DNA from: Leptolyngbyaceae cyanobacterium C42_A2020_001
GTDB lineage: Bacteria; Cyanobacteriota; Cyanobacteriia; Leptolyngbyales; Leptolyngbyaceae
Direction: 5' to 3'
NCBI GenBank assembly: GCA_015272515.1
Contig: JACYLN010000081.1
Span: 1-64,000, forward strand
Length of the DNA stretch: 64,000 nucleotides
Under the pieces are notes generated by a model. That model had not been told where the DNA came from and did not search any database. It worked only from the letters and a program-made list of their open reading frames with translations. Every line of letters starts with the position of its first letter. The first letter of the stretch is position 1. The translations under genes were made by a program, and so were the position numbers. Below are positions 34,191 to 44,237 of the stretch, in pieces.

Positions 34191-36437
34191 ATGCCTCATC
34201 CTCTTTATGTTGCCTTTATCTGGCATCAACACCAACCTTTGTACAAGAGCCGTGCAGAGTCTGGTGTGTCTGACGGGCGCTATCGGTTGCCCTGGGTTCG
34301 TTTACATGGCACTAAAGATTATCTCGACTTGGTGTTGATTCTGGAGAAGTATCCCAAGCTGCATCAGACCGTGAATTTGGTTCCATCGTTAATCTTGCAA
34401 CTGGAAGACTATGTGGCTGGGACGGCGCTTGATCCGTATTTGAGAATTGCGCTGATGCCCACTGAGCAACTCTCGCAGGAACAAAAAGCATTTGCGATCG
34501 CCCATTTTTTTGATGGCAACCATCGCACCCTGATTGACCCCCACCCCCGTTACTCAGAGCTTTATCATTACAAGCAGGATAAGGGTGCAGAATGGTGCCT
34601 GGACAATTGGGGCGACCAGGACTACAGCGATCTAGCGGCGTGGCATAACCTGTCCTGGATTGATCCACTCTTTTGGGATGATCCAGAAATTGCCACCTGG
34701 TTAGAAAAAGGCAAAGGGTTCACATTAAGCGATCGCCAGCGAATTCACTCCAAACAAAAAGAAATTCTCAGTCGCATCATCCCGCAGCATCGCCAAATGC
34801 AAGATGCCGGACAGCTTGAAGTGACCACAACTCCTTACACTCATCCAATTCTGCCGCTGTTGGCAGATACCAACACTGGGCGGATAGCCGTGCCAGAAAT
34901 GACCTTGCCCAATCAACGATTTCAATGGGCAGAAGACATTCCGCGCCATTTACGAAAAGCAAAGGCACTGTATCAAGAGCGATTTGGACGAATGCCCAAA
35001 GGGTTGTGGCCCTCCGAGCAATCGGTAAGCCCAGAAATTTTGCCTTATATCTCAGAGCAGGGGTTTCAGTGGATTTGCTCAGACGAAGCTGTTCTTGGCT
35101 GGTCAATCAATCAATTTTTCAGCCGCGATGGTTCAGGGAATGTGTATGAACCAGAAGCGCTCTACCGTCCTTACCGCTTGGAAACACCCCACGGAGATCT
35201 GGCGATTGTATTTCGGGATCACCGTTTGTCTGACCTGATTGGATTTACCTACGGCAACATGGAGTCGGGGCACGCTGCACGAGATTTAGTGGGGCATCTG
35301 GAAGCGATCGCGCGATCGCTAAAAGCTCGCCAGAACAGCGGCAGCACCTCGCTGGATCAACCGTGGTTGGTCACCATTGCACTAGATGGTGAAAACTGCT
35401 GGGAATTTTATCAGCAAGATGGTTTGCCGTTTCTCACCACTCTCTACGAAATTCTCAGTCAGAATTCTGACATTCAACTTGTGACTGTATCGGAATTTAT
35501 TGAGCAGTTTCCTCCTACTGCCTCCATTGCAGTCGAAAGGTTGCACAGTGGCTCTTGGGTCGATGGTAACTTTACCACCTGGATTGGTGACCCGGCTAAG
35601 AATCGCGCTTGGGATTTGCTGACGGATGCTCGGCAAATGTTGGCAAACCATCCAGAAGCGACGGAGGAAAACAATCCTGAAGCCTGGGAAGCTCTGTATG
35701 CCGCAGAAGGATCAGACTGGTTTTGGTGGTTTGGTGAGGGGCATACTTCCAATCAAGATGCCATGTTTGATCAACTATTCCGGGAACATTTGGCAGCCAT
35801 TTATCAAGCGTTGAATGAACCTGTGCCGCCGGAGGTGCGTCGTCCTGTGGAGTTGCATATTGGTGGGGGCGATCGCTCACCAGAAGGGTTCATTCATCCT
35901 TACATTGATGGGCACGGCGACGAACAAGACTGGAACAAAGCAGGACGCTTCGAGATTGGTGGCGCACGGGGCACCATGCACCGGAGCAGCATTATTCAAC
36001 GGCTGTGGTATGGGGTTGATCACCTTAATTTTTATCTCAGGCTCGACTTCAAATCGGGCATTCAGTTTGGGGTCGATTGTCCGCCTGAACTCAATTTGCT
36101 CTGGTTTTACCCAGGGCAAACCATGCACAACAGCCCCGTTCCGTTAGTGGAATTGCCCGATGAACCACCTCTGAATTACCTGTTTCATCATCATTTAGGT
36201 GTGAATTTGTTGACCCAAACGATTTGGTTTCAAGAAGCCGGAGATCACTGGCGCTGGCATTCTCGCGCCAGCCGAGCTGAGGTGGGGTTGAGATCCTGTT
36301 TGGAATTGTCTGTTCCCTGGGCAGACCTGCAAGCTGAACCTGACTGGGCAATCCAGCTTGTGTTGGTGCTCTCAGATGGCGGACGTTATCGCAGCTACTT
36401 GCCTGAAAACGCCCTGGTACCTTTGAGTGTGCCTTAA
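34191..36437 (+). CDS. Glycoside hydrolase family 57 protein (alpha-amylase/amylopullulanase-like)
   Basis: The 748-residue product from ATG 34191 (MPHPLYVAFIWHQHQPLYK) starts exactly at the conserved HQHQP motif of GH57; the upstream in-frame 29 codons are pyrimidine-rich repeat sequence and are excluded. GLWPSEQSVSPE and WICSDEAVLGW surround the expected catalytic Glu, and TIALDGENCWEFY carries the catalytic Asp. The C-terminal 200 residues form a beta-rich domain (GGDRSPEGFIHPYIDGHGDEQDW) common in cyanobacterial relatives. It acts on alpha-1,4 or alpha-1,6 glucans, probably glycogen; exact specificity is unproven. Confidence 0.9.
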   Translation: MPHPLYVAFIWHQHQPLYKSRAESGVSDGRYRLPWVRLHGTKDYLDLVLILEKYPKLHQTVNLVPSLILQLEDYVAGTALDPYLRIALMPTEQLSQEQKAFAIAHFFDGNHRTLIDPHPRYSELYHYKQDKGAEWCLDNWGDQDYSDLAAWHNLSWIDPLFWDDPEIATWLEKGKGFTLSDRQRIHSKQKEILSRIIPQHRQMQDAGQLEVTTTPYTHPILPLLADTNTGRIAVPEMTLPNQRFQWAEDIPRHLRKAKALYQERFGRMPKGLWPSEQSVSPEILPYISEQGFQWICSDEAVLGWSINQFFSRDGSGNVYEPEALYRPYRLETPHGDLAIVFRDHRLSDLIGFTYGNMESGHAARDLVGHLEAIARSLKARQNSGSTSLDQPWLVTIALDGENCWEFYQQDGLPFLTTLYEILSQNSDIQLVTVSEFIEQFPPTASIAVERLHSGSWVDGNFTTWIGDPAKNRAWDLLTDARQMLANHPEATEENNPEAWEALYAAEGSDWFWWFGEGHTSNQDAMFDQLFREHLAAIYQALNEPVPPEVRRPVELHIGGGDRSPEGFIHPYIDGHGDEQDWNKAGRFEIGGARGTMHRSSIIQRLWYGVDHLNFYLRLDFKSGIQFGVDCPPELNLLWFYPGQTMHNSPVPLVELPDEPPLNYLFHHHLGVNLLTQTIWFQEAGDHWRWHSRASRAEVGLRSCLELSVPWADLQAEPDWAIQLVLVLSDGGRYRSYLPENALVPLSVP

Positions 36438-36580
36438 ACCTCGAATTCTCTGCGAGGGTGAGTTTGCTGAGGATAAAGGTTGACTAGCTGGTAAAAGCTT
36501 AGAAGCTTTACAAGCTTACGGGTATAACCGAATAGCGGTAGGATGAGGAATGCAAATTTCGGCAACTCTACACACTTACT

Positions 36581-37957
36581 ATGCCTACAGCCTGTGTCAT
36601 CGGTCTGGGAAAATCGGGAGTCGCAGCGGCTCGATTACTCAAGCGAGATGGCTGGCAAATAATTGTGAGCGATCACGGCACAGCAGGCGTACTCCAACAA
36701 CAGCAGCAGGAACTTGCAGCCGAAGATATTTCTGTGCGATTGGGTGATTTGTTTGACCCAGAAGCGATCCGTCCAGAGTTAGTAGTTGTTAGTCCAGGGG
36801 TGCCGTGGGACACTCCTGGACTGCTACGAGCGAGGGAGCTTCAGATCGAAACGATGGGGGAGATGGAACTGGCGTGGCGGCATTTGCAAGGCATCCCCTG
36901 GGTTGGGATTACGGGCACCAACGGTAAAACAACTACTACTGCTCTAATTGCTGCCATTTTTCAAACGGCTGGTTTTTACGCACCCGCGTTTGGCAATATT
37001 GGTTATGCGGCGTGCGAGGTGGCGCTAGCAGATCGTAAACCCGACTGGGCGATCGCTGAACTTAGCAGCTATCAAATTGAAGCCTCTTCTACGATCACCC
37101 CTAAGATTGCTGTCTGGACAACTTTTACCCCTGATCATCTCAGCCGTCATAAGACTCTAGAGCGCTATTACAGCATCAAGGCGAAACTGTTGAGTAATGC
37201 CCAGTATCAGGTATTCAATGGGGATGATCCGTATCTGCGGAACGTTGGTAAGTTGATGGCAGACCCGGTTCATGGGGATGCTTGCTGGACGAGTGTCAAC
37301 GGCAAAGCTAATTTAATCGGCGATCCGGAGCGAGGTATCTACATTGAAGATGCCTGGGTTCGCACATCCAAAGAGCTGATTTTGCCAGCAAATTTGTTGA
37401 AGATGCCCGGGCAACACAACTTACAAAATTTGCTCATGGCGATCGCTGCCGCCAGACTGGCAGGCATTGATAAAACTGCGATCGCTCAGGCAGTCTCCAC
37501 CTTTCCCGGTGTTCCCCATCGATTAGAATACATCTGCACCTGGCAAGGCATTGATTTCATTAACGACAGCAAAGCAACCAACTACGATGCCGCCGATGTT
37601 GGGCTTTCTTCCGTCAATCCTCCAACGATTTTGATTGCAGGTGGCGAAGCCAAAGAAGGCGATGACAGCATTTGGCTTTCCAACATTCAAAAACGAGCCG
37701 CCGCTGTATTACTGATTGGCAATGCCGCTCCGACCTTTGCAGAGCGATTGGAGCAAGTCGGCTATTCTAACTACGAAATTGTGGAAACGATGGAGCGTGC
37801 CGTTCAACGGTCAGCTAACCTTGCCCCCCAACTTGGCGTAAAAAACGTGCTGCTATCCCCCGCCTGCGCCAGTTTTGACCAATACAACAACTTTGAAGAG
37901 CGCGGCAATCACTTTCGGCAGTTGTGCCAGGAAGCGTTTAGTGAAGGGAGAGGGTAA
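36581..37957 (+). CDS. murD: UDP-N-acetylmuramoylalanine--D-glutamate ligase
   Basis: The 458-residue Mur ligase adds D-Glu to UDP-MurNAc-L-Ala. The N-terminal Rossmann domain ([15 protein letters not shown]) is followed by the ATP loop [14 protein letters not shown] (about residue 112), ELSSYQIE with the Mg-binding Glu, FTPDHLSRH and [10 protein letters not shown]. The C-terminal signature [19 protein letters not shown] is complete. ATG 36581 is the homologous start. No dcw neighbours. Confidence 0.97.
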   Translation: MPTACVIGLGKSGVAAARLLKRDGWQIIVSDHGTAGVLQQQQQELAAEDISVRLGDLFDPEAIRPELVVVSPGVPWDTPGLLRARELQIETMGEMELAWRHLQGIPWVGITGTNGKTTTTALIAAIFQTAGFYAPAFGNIGYAACEVALADRKPDWAIAELSSYQIEASSTITPKIAVWTTFTPDHLSRHKTLERYYSIKAKLLSNAQYQVFNGDDPYLRNVGKLMADPVHGDACWTSVNGKANLIGDPERGIYIEDAWVRTSKELILPANLLKMPGQHNLQNLLMAIAAARLAGIDKTAIAQAVSTFPGVPHRLEYICTWQGIDFINDSKATNYDAADVGLSSVNPPTILIAGGEAKEGDDSIWLSNIQKRAAAVLLIGNAAPTFAERLEQVGYSNYEIVETMERAVQRSANLAPQLGVKNVLLSPACASFDQYNNFEERGNHFRQLCQEAFSEGRG

Positions 37958-38053
37958 AGCGGCTAGGGCTTGGAGGAAGATGGATTTTAGATTGGAGATT
38001 GCAGATTGAGGTGTTGGCGAATTTTGAATGTGTCCTCTATCTCCCTTACTTTC

Positions 38054-38473
38054 CTACCCCTTCCCCCCATTTCCTAATTCCCCTTTCCTTCCCTCTTCCA
38101 TCTCTAGTAGCGTTTGCAAGACCAGGCGTTTTGCTTCTAACTTCCAACCACGCCGCTGAATGGCGATCGCGATCGTGGCTCCAGCGACAGTGGCTAGGAA
38201 ATCGAGTGGTTGCAACATCGAAATGCCCAGCAGCAATCCCAATCCGGCAATCCCCCAAAACGGTAAAGCGGCTGCCTGACGCTGATTCATAATGATGCGG
38301 CTAATTGGGTCCGTTGGAATTTCCGCTAACAGCGTTTCTTTAATTTGCGTTTGCTCGGCGGCAGATACTGATAAACCAATTTTCTGCCGCAATTTCTCTA
38401 ACTTCCGAGCATCGGTGCTGTACTGGGTCAACTCATCTTCCGCCATCATGATCAACCGTTCGTACTGTCCCAC
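38054..38473 (-). CDS. Small membrane protein, hypothetical
   Basis: The 139-residue product starts at GTG 38473 (or an internal ATG, MAEDELTQ). The cytoplasmic N-terminal 70 residues are charged and helical. Two adjacent membrane helices follow (ALPFWGIAGLGLLLGISML and FLATVAGATIAIAI), then a basic helix. The last 13 residues (EGRKGELGNGGKG) are read from the purine-rich repetitive sequence that fills the gap after murD, so the original stop may have been displaced. Function unknown. Confidence 0.6.
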   Translation of the reverse strand: MGQYERLIMMAEDELTQYSTDARKLEKLRQKIGLSVSAAEQTQIKETLLAEIPTDPISRIIMNQRQAAALPFWGIAGLGLLLGISMLQPLDFLATVAGATIAIAIQRRGWKLEAKRLVLQTLLEMEEGRKGELGNGGKG

Positions 38474-38725
38474 GCGTTAACCTCACAACCTTACGGATAC
38501 TTATTATCCCACCGGAAAAACCACTATTGGCATCCAACTCTTCAAACCCAGGTTCAAACAAAAGGCTGCAAGCATCAGCCATCCACTTCACGACAACACC
38601 ATCACCAATCGTCATGAATAGACATCTGCAAAACTGCACAAAGTTTCTAACCAGATTGCTTGAAATGATTTATCCTAAACGCGATCGCCGCTTTATAACC
38701 AGGTGACAAAAAAATACGAGGCACT

Positions 38726-39739
38726 ATGCGAAGGACTCGCTTTTTTCGCTTCTTCCGGTATCTAAACCTTGCAACCTTCAAAGAAACTATTGCTCGTTGC
38801 GAGCAGCAGCGTTTACCTGGCTTAGCCGCAGAAATTGCCTTCAACTCAGTACTGGCAATGTTCCCAGCGATCGTGGCATTACTAACGGTTGTGGGGATGG
38901 TGGGGTCTTCCCAAAAAACTCTGGAAAATTTGAGTGAGCAACTGATCCAATATGCCCCGGTAGAAGTGTTGGAAATCGTCAAACGTTTTGTTCAAGAGTT
39001 GAGTCTCGGCAGCAGCCAGGGGCTTTTATCCATCAGTTTTATTGCTGCTATTTGGATTGCTTCTGGTGCTGCCAGTTCCACGATTAATGCCCTGGATCAA
39101 ATTCATCGAGTTCCGCCCCATCAAACCCGCCCTTTTTGGAAAGCAAAACTTGTTTCCCTGGGACTCACCTTCGGCACCATTCTGCTGCTAGTTGCCGCCT
39201 CAGCTATGGTGTTTGTCAGCGATTTGTTAGTAAAACTGGTTGCTACTCAAGGTGATCAAATCGTGGAAACGATCGCGAAACGACCTGGTGTAATGGAGCC
39301 TGGAGTGCTCACCCTATGGTCACGACTCAGCACTCCAATCGCCCTGGGAATGGTAGCCGTTGCCTTTGCTTTTATTTACCGATTTGGTCCCAGTCGTCGT
39401 TTGCGAGGCACCCCCCTCTTGCCCGGAGCCATTCTCGCAACCTTGTTTTGGGCGTTGTTTTCAGGTGTGTTTCGACTCTATGTGTCTAATTTTGGGAATT
39501 ACAATCGAGTTTATGGCGCAGTTGGAGCAATCATCGTGTTGCTGGTGTGGCTTCAGCTTGGCGCGTTGACGATGTTGATTGGGGCACAACTTAATGTAAC
39601 CGTGGGCGATGCAATGCACAGGCAGGCAGCTCAAAAGCAGTTAGCAACTGAGCGATCGCTATCGTATATTGCTCAAGACCGCCAAGAGAATACAGGCGAA
39701 AATCAACACCCAAAGAAACGCTCCCGGTATAAAGCCTAA
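38726..39739 (+). CDS. YihY/BrkB-family membrane protein
   Basis: A 337-residue protein with about six membrane helices. Family segments are LPGLAAEIAFNSVLAMFPAIVALLTVVG (residues 30-57), LLSISFIAAIWIASGAASSTINALDQIH, RLRGTPLLPGAILATLFWALFSGVFRLYVSNFGNYNRVYGAVGAIIVLLVWLQL and the C-terminal GAQLNVT. Formerly misnamed RNase BN; real function is uncertain, possibly transport. A polar basic tail ends the protein. Confidence 0.9.
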   Translation: MRRTRFFRFFRYLNLATFKETIARCEQQRLPGLAAEIAFNSVLAMFPAIVALLTVVGMVGSSQKTLENLSEQLIQYAPVEVLEIVKRFVQELSLGSSQGLLSISFIAAIWIASGAASSTINALDQIHRVPPHQTRPFWKAKLVSLGLTFGTILLLVAASAMVFVSDLLVKLVATQGDQIVETIAKRPGVMEPGVLTLWSRLSTPIALGMVAVAFAFIYRFGPSRRLRGTPLLPGAILATLFWALFSGVFRLYVSNFGNYNRVYGAVGAIIVLLVWLQLGALTMLIGAQLNVTVGDAMHRQAAQKQLATERSLSYIAQDRQENTGENQHPKKRSRYKA

Positions 39740-39837
39740 GACAGTAAAGCCTCGCAGTACCCAAACAAGCAGGGTAAATCCCAACAGGATCAGGAACACT
39801 AACGTTGTCGTCTTAAATCGTCTTATCACACAACCTC

Positions 39838-40032
39838 TTACTTGCGGCTACTCCGTAACCCTCCAATAATTCCAATTCCAATCGCCAACAACACCAATGC
39901 CCACACAACATACTCAGGAATCGTCGGCAGTAGCCCCACCCCTTTGAGCAAGATCAACCCTGCCATCATAACTAACAGAATTCCGACAACGTAAAGGACG
40001 ATTCTAACAGCGAGATTGACAGGTTCGTTCAC
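39838..40032 (-). CDS. Two-helix small membrane protein
   Basis: A 64-residue protein: short N-terminus, helix 1 (IVLYVVGILLVMMAGLILL), a short loop (GVGLLPTIPEY), helix 2 (VVWALVLLAIGIGIIGGL) and a basic end (RSSRK). The IPEY loop recurs in small cyanobacterial proteins of this size. Function unknown. ATG 40032. Confidence 0.6.
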   Translation of the reverse strand: MNEPVNLAVRIVLYVVGILLVMMAGLILLKGVGLLPTIPEYVVWALVLLAIGIGIIGGLRSSRK

Positions 40033-40203
40033 AAATCGAGCATCCCGAAAAGTAAATCTGCGGAAAATCAGATTCCATATTCTTCAGATCTTCACACTCT
40101 TAGTTAGTAACACGCAACATCTTTTTACAAAACCAGAGTACTCTTTTGAAGAGAACTGTTTACAGTCTCCAAGATTCCTTCAGTAAAGGAGCGATGGTTC
40201 AGA

Positions 40204-40791
40204 ATGGTTGCATTCACCTCTTCAACAGCCAACCGTGATTACTCTCCTGCAAGTTCTTTACACGTCGATCAATGTGTGGCGAACCTTCTCAACGGAGATG
40301 TGATTGTAGATACAAAAGCGCACACTGCTTGGGGCGCTGCTGTAACAGCCCAAATGTATCTACCTGCGAGGCGTGAAAGGGTGTGGCAACAATTAATTGA
40401 TTATCCACGTTGGGTGCAGTATTTCCCCGATGTGACCCAGAGCCAAGTCCTCTCTACTGGAAATATCACCACTCAAGGAACGACCTGCGGTAAACGTCTA
40501 TATCAGGCAGCAAGTAAGTCCTTCCTGTTCATCACAGCGCAGGTTGAAATCTATCTGCACGTTGTTGAAATGAAAGGTCAACAAATTCAGTTTGATCTGG
40601 AGTCGGGCAGCTTTACTGATTTTTCGGCTAACCTCAAATTGAAGGATTACCAGGATGGCACCGTGTTGACTTATTACGTGCAGGCAACTCCGGGACTTCC
40701 AATTCCTAGCGTGTTTATTCAGCAGGCGATTCACCTGGATTTGCCCTCTAATATGCGAAAAATGCGTCAGGTTATTTGCGATCAGGTTTGA
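40204..40791 (+). CDS. SRPBCC-fold protein (polyketide cyclase/dehydrase family)
   Basis: A 195-residue START-like lipid- or pigment-binding fold. YLPARRERVWQQLIDYPRWVQYFPDVTQSQVL is the diagnostic N-terminal helix-turn. The strands LKLKDYQDGTVLTYYVQATPGLPIPSVF and a long C-terminal helix complete the fold. A good AAGGAG lies 12 bases before ATG 40204. Members bind hydrophobic ligands; the ligand here is unknown. The gene lies just upstream of pstS, with about 155 bases between. Confidence 0.85.
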   Translation: MVAFTSSTANRDYSPASSLHVDQCVANLLNGDVIVDTKAHTAWGAAVTAQMYLPARRERVWQQLIDYPRWVQYFPDVTQSQVLSTGNITTQGTTCGKRLYQAASKSFLFITAQVEIYLHVVEMKGQQIQFDLESGSFTDFSANLKLKDYQDGTVLTYYVQATPGLPIPSVFIQQAIHLDLPSNMRKMRQVICDQV

Positions 40792-40883
40792 AAAACTGTG
40801 CCCAAATTTTCAACTGACTCTATTTCTTCTAATGGAAAAATAAAAGTATTAAAGTTAGGGATTTATACTTGTTGATCCAGCAT

Positions 40884-40902
40884 TTTAACCTTCTCTTTAC
40901 TG
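40884..40902 (+). promoter_or_regulatory. Possible Pho box upstream of pstS
   Basis: TTTAACCT-TCT-CTTTACTG resembles two of the 8-base CTTAACCT repeats with 3-base spacing bound by the cyanobacterial PhoB homologue SphR. The first matches 7 of 8 and the second about 5 of 8. It lies 45 bases before the pstS start. A third repeat is not evident. Confidence 0.4.
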
Positions 40903-40946
40903 AAGAGTTGTACGGTTATGGAGTCGCATTGTGAGATCACGAGGTT

Positions 40947-42056
40947 ATGGTTTCCTTGTTGAAGGTAAAGCATTGGGCGTTCTCAGCTTCAGTCGTTGCT
41001 TTAGCAGCAGGTATTGCATCCTGTGCGCCAAGTGCACCCCCAACGGCTCCTGGTGCAGGTACAGCTAGCCCCGCTGCTGGAACAGGTAGTGGCAGCACGA
41101 TTACGATTAACGGTGCTGGTGCAACCGCTCCTAATCCTCTTTATCAACGTTGGTTTGCTGATTACAACAAAGTCGATCCGGCTGTGCAGATCAGTTATCA
41201 ATCGGTGGGTAGTGGTGCCGGAGTTAAGCAATTTCTTGAACAAACGGTTGATTTCGGTGCATCGGACGATCCACTTAAGGACGCGGATCGGGCAAAGTAT
41301 CCCCAAGCAAGAGGGGCAGGACCTATTCAAGTTCCTTCAACCGGAATATTTGTCGTCCTTGCTTACAACCTGGATGGAATTGATAACCTGAAGCTTTCTC
41401 GCGAATCCTACTGCGGAATTGTAGATGGTTCCGTCAAGACGTGGAATGATGCCAAGTTGGTGAAGGATAACCCTGGTGTTACCTTGCCTGATGTTCCGAT
41501 CACGTTTACTCACCGCTCAGATGGTAGCGGTACAACGGCTGTTTTTACCAAGCATATCGAAAAAGCCTGTCCTAACTGGAAGGCGGGTTCTGGTAAATCT
41601 GTTGAGTGGCCCGTTGGCACCGGAGCGAAAGGGAACGAAGGGGTTACTGCCGCTATTCAACAAACTCCAGGCGCGATCGGTTATACCGAGTTCTCTAATG
41701 CGAAAGAAGCCACTCTTAAGATGGCGACTTTGCAAAACAAAGCAGGGGAGTTTATCACTCCTTCTCCAGATGCTGCTGCAAAAGCGTTGGATGGGGCAAA
41801 GCCAGATGCAAACCTGGCGGTTTCGGTGCCTGATCCCGAGGGGAAAGAAGCATACCCCATCGTCAGTTTGACTTACCTATTGCTGTATGAGCAGTATCCC
41901 GATGCTGCCAAAGGAGAAACCCTAAAGAAGGTAGTCAATTGGGCGCTTAAAGATGGTAAAACTGCTGCGACCGAGTTAGGCTATATTCCTCTTCCAGACG
42001 AAATTGTAACTCAGGTAGCCTCAAAACTTGATACGATCAAGGTTGCTGCTAAGTAA
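40947..42056 (+). CDS. pstS: Phosphate ABC transporter substrate-binding lipoprotein
   Basis: The 369-residue periplasmic phosphate-binding protein has a lipobox ending in C26 (AAGIASC), a Ser/Thr/Gly linker, then ITINGAGATAPNPLYQRW, SVGSGAGVKQFLEQTVDFGASDDPL and HRSDGSGTTAVFTKH, which carry the phosphate ligands (Ser, Asp, Arg and SGT). It delivers phosphate to PstCA. First gene of pstSCAB; a hairpin after the stop may give it higher mRNA levels than the permease genes. Confidence 0.97.
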   Translation: MVSLLKVKHWAFSASVVALAAGIASCAPSAPPTAPGAGTASPAAGTGSGSTITINGAGATAPNPLYQRWFADYNKVDPAVQISYQSVGSGAGVKQFLEQTVDFGASDDPLKDADRAKYPQARGAGPIQVPSTGIFVVLAYNLDGIDNLKLSRESYCGIVDGSVKTWNDAKLVKDNPGVTLPDVPITFTHRSDGSGTTAVFTKHIEKACPNWKAGSGKSVEWPVGTGAKGNEGVTAAIQQTPGAIGYTEFSNAKEATLKMATLQNKAGEFITPSPDAAAKALDGAKPDANLAVSVPDPEGKEAYPIVSLTYLLLYEQYPDAAKGETLKKVVNWALKDGKTAATELGYIPLPDEIVTQVASKLDTIKVAAK

Positions 42057-42065
42057 CAATGGTTT

Positions 42066-42103
42066 CTCAACCACTCTGGAGATGTTGATCCGGGGTGGTT
42101 GAG
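42066..42103 (+). other. Intercistronic hairpin between pstS and pstC
   Basis: CTCAACCAC (42066-42074) and GTGGTTGAG (42095-42103) form a perfect 9-bp stem without a following T-run. Such a structure after pstS fits 3'-end protection of the binding-protein mRNA or partial termination. Confidence 0.6.
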
Positions 42104-42229
42104 TTGATCTTTGGTTAGGAATAATGCTAATCGGCAGAGTTGCATTTGTCGAAAAGAAAAGCTTTTGGCGATCGCGCCTTTGGCTTCTGGGTTTCTCATA
42201 ACTTCTTTGCTTTCAATACTCAAAAGTTT

Positions 42230-43186
42230 ATGGCTACATCAGTCGATAACCCAACGGGGATGTCTTACAGGCGGACTGAGTTTTCTCGGATTGTAGACAA
42301 CGGCTTCAAATGGTTGACTACCATCTTTGCGATGGGCGTGGGTGTGACGCTGATGGCGATCGCGTTTCAGGTAGGTCTCCAAGCCATTCCATCTATTCAA
42401 AAATTTGGGCTTGGTTTTCTGTTCACCGCTCGCTGGAACCCGGTTGAAGATATTTATGGTGCCTGGACTCAAATTTACGGAACGCTGATCACCTCCTTTT
42501 TGGCGCTGTTGTTAGCTGTTCCCGTTGGGGTCGGGGTGGCGATCATCCTCAGTGAAGATTTTCTTCCCCCCCGCGTTCAGAAGCCTCTGGTTTTCATGGT
42601 GGAGTTACTGGCAGCGATCCCCAGCGTTATTTACGGTTTATGGGGAATTTTTATCCTTGCGCCATTTCTGCAAGGTCCGATGAATTGGCTCTATCAAAAC
42701 TTTAAGTGGATTCCCCTGTTCAGCACCCCGCCAACCGGACGAGGAATTTACATTGCTTCCATCGTGCTGGCAATCATGATTCTGCCTATCATTGCAGCAA
42801 TTTCCAGAGATTCATTGGTGGGTGTTTCTCCTGATTTACGGCAAGCTGCCTATGGGCTAGGTGCAACTCGCTGGGAGACGTTGTTCCAGGTGATTATTCC
42901 AACCGCAATTTCCGGCATTATTGGGGGCGTGATGTTGGCACTGGGGCGAGCAATGGGCGAAACGATGGCAGTCACCATGTTGATTGGTAACTCTTCAAAT
43001 CCCTCACCATCTTTATTTGCTCAAGGATCAACTATTTCGGCGTTGCTGGCAAACCAGTTTGCTGAAGCCAGTGGGCTTCAGGTAGCTTCTCTAATGTATG
43101 CTGCTTTGATTTTGTTCGGTCTTACCTTATTGGTGAACGTTCTTGCCGAACTTTTGGTAAGAAGAGTTGAGATTAAGAAAATTTAG
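42230..43186 (+). CDS. pstC: Phosphate ABC transporter permease PstC
   Basis: The 318-residue permease starts at ATG 42230 (MATSVDNPTG), a better match to family N-termini than the upstream frame extension. It has six membrane helices. The conserved permease region VELLAAIPSVIYGLWGIFIL and the EAA loop (QAAYGLGATRWETLFQVIIPTAISGIIGG) are clear. It pairs with PstA to form the channel. The frame runs 20 bases into an upstream extension of the next ORF, but pstA proper begins 52 bases downstream. Confidence 0.96.
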   Translation: MATSVDNPTGMSYRRTEFSRIVDNGFKWLTTIFAMGVGVTLMAIAFQVGLQAIPSIQKFGLGFLFTARWNPVEDIYGAWTQIYGTLITSFLALLLAVPVGVGVAIILSEDFLPPRVQKPLVFMVELLAAIPSVIYGLWGIFILAPFLQGPMNWLYQNFKWIPLFSTPPTGRGIYIASIVLAIMILPIIAAISRDSLVGVSPDLRQAAYGLGATRWETLFQVIIPTAISGIIGGVMLALGRAMGETMAVTMLIGNSSNPSPSLFAQGSTISALLANQFAEASGLQVASLMYAALILFGLTLLVNVLAELLVRRVEIKKI

Positions 43187-43238
43187 ATGTTCACGATCAG
43201 ACCTTCCACTATTCAGCTCAAGCGTTACAGGCGTTGGT

Positions 43239-44138
43239 ATGACCCCTCAAGATTTTTCCTCCTTAGCATCGGGTAGAAGCCTGACTCGGACTCTGTCATC
43301 TAAGACGATTTTTTCCAACATGATGACAGGTCTGGCCTTTGCCTGTGCAGTGATTGCCCTGATTCCTCTGGTGGCAGTCATTCTTTATGTGTTGATCAAT
43401 GGCTCAGTTCGATTGGGTCCACAATTATTCACGCAATTGCCTCCTCCTCCTTATCAACCAACCTCTCCTCAATTCAATTCGGGTGGTTTTGGCAATGCCT
43501 TTGTCGGAACGCTGATGACGGTGGGAATTGCCTCACTCATTAGTATTCCTTTTGGGGTCTTGGCTGCTATCTACTTGTCAGAGTTTGCACGAGACACAAA
43601 AATTGCTGACGCAGTTAATTTCATGACAAACGTCTTAAGCGGTGTTCCCTCAATTGTGATGGGGGTTTTTGCCTACGGCTTGATTGTTCTATATACAAAA
43701 TCTTATTCAGCGTTTGCGGCAGGGTTTGCCCTAGCTGTGCTGATGCTGCCAACCATTGTGAGAACGTCTACGGAGGCATTAGAGTCTGTTTCGGGTGAAC
43801 TTCGACAAGCATCAGTGGGGTTGGGGGCAACCAACTTCCAAACAGTTTCGAGAGTGATTTTGCCTGCCGCAGTTCCAGCAATTTTGACAGGAGTCATGCT
43901 GGGGGTGGCTCGTGCGGCGGGTGAAACGGCACCTGTAATCTTTACGGCACTGTTCAATAACTTTTGGAACTTTGATGTTTGGAAGCCGACAGCAACGCTT
44001 TCCGTATTGGTTTATAACTTTGCGGTTACGCCTTACAAGAACTGGCAAGAACTCGCCTGGGCCGCAGCGTTGGTTCTGGTGGCGCTGGTTTTGGTGGCAA
44101 ACATTCTATCTCGTTGGTTAACCCAGCGTAAGCGCTAG
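43239..44138 (+). CDS. pstA: Phosphate ABC transporter permease PstA
   Basis: The 299-residue permease from ATG 43239 (MTPQDFSSL) has six membrane helices, with LSGVPSIVMGVFAYGLIV and the EAA loop ELRQASVGLGATNFQTVSRVILPAAVPAILTGVMLGVARAAGETAPV. It forms the inner-membrane channel with PstC. An in-frame extension upstream overlaps the end of pstC and is excluded. Confidence 0.96.
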   Translation: MTPQDFSSLASGRSLTRTLSSKTIFSNMMTGLAFACAVIALIPLVAVILYVLINGSVRLGPQLFTQLPPPPYQPTSPQFNSGGFGNAFVGTLMTVGIASLISIPFGVLAAIYLSEFARDTKIADAVNFMTNVLSGVPSIVMGVFAYGLIVLYTKSYSAFAAGFALAVLMLPTIVRTSTEALESVSGELRQASVGLGATNFQTVSRVILPAAVPAILTGVMLGVARAAGETAPVIFTALFNNFWNFDVWKPTATLSVLVYNFAVTPYKNWQELAWAAALVLVALVLVANILSRWLTQRKR

Positions 44139-44237
44139 GGTGTAGTTGTCAGTAAGTTTTAGTTAACGTCAACATCTAGATCGAGTTCGTTCTTTTGTTT
44201 TTTAAGTTTGTTCTAACCTTTCTTCACCACTGACCTT

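Noticed and set aside
38433-38639. Minus-strand 68-codon ORF upstream of the small membrane protein
   Set aside because: No motif; overlaps the start region of the gene at 38473.
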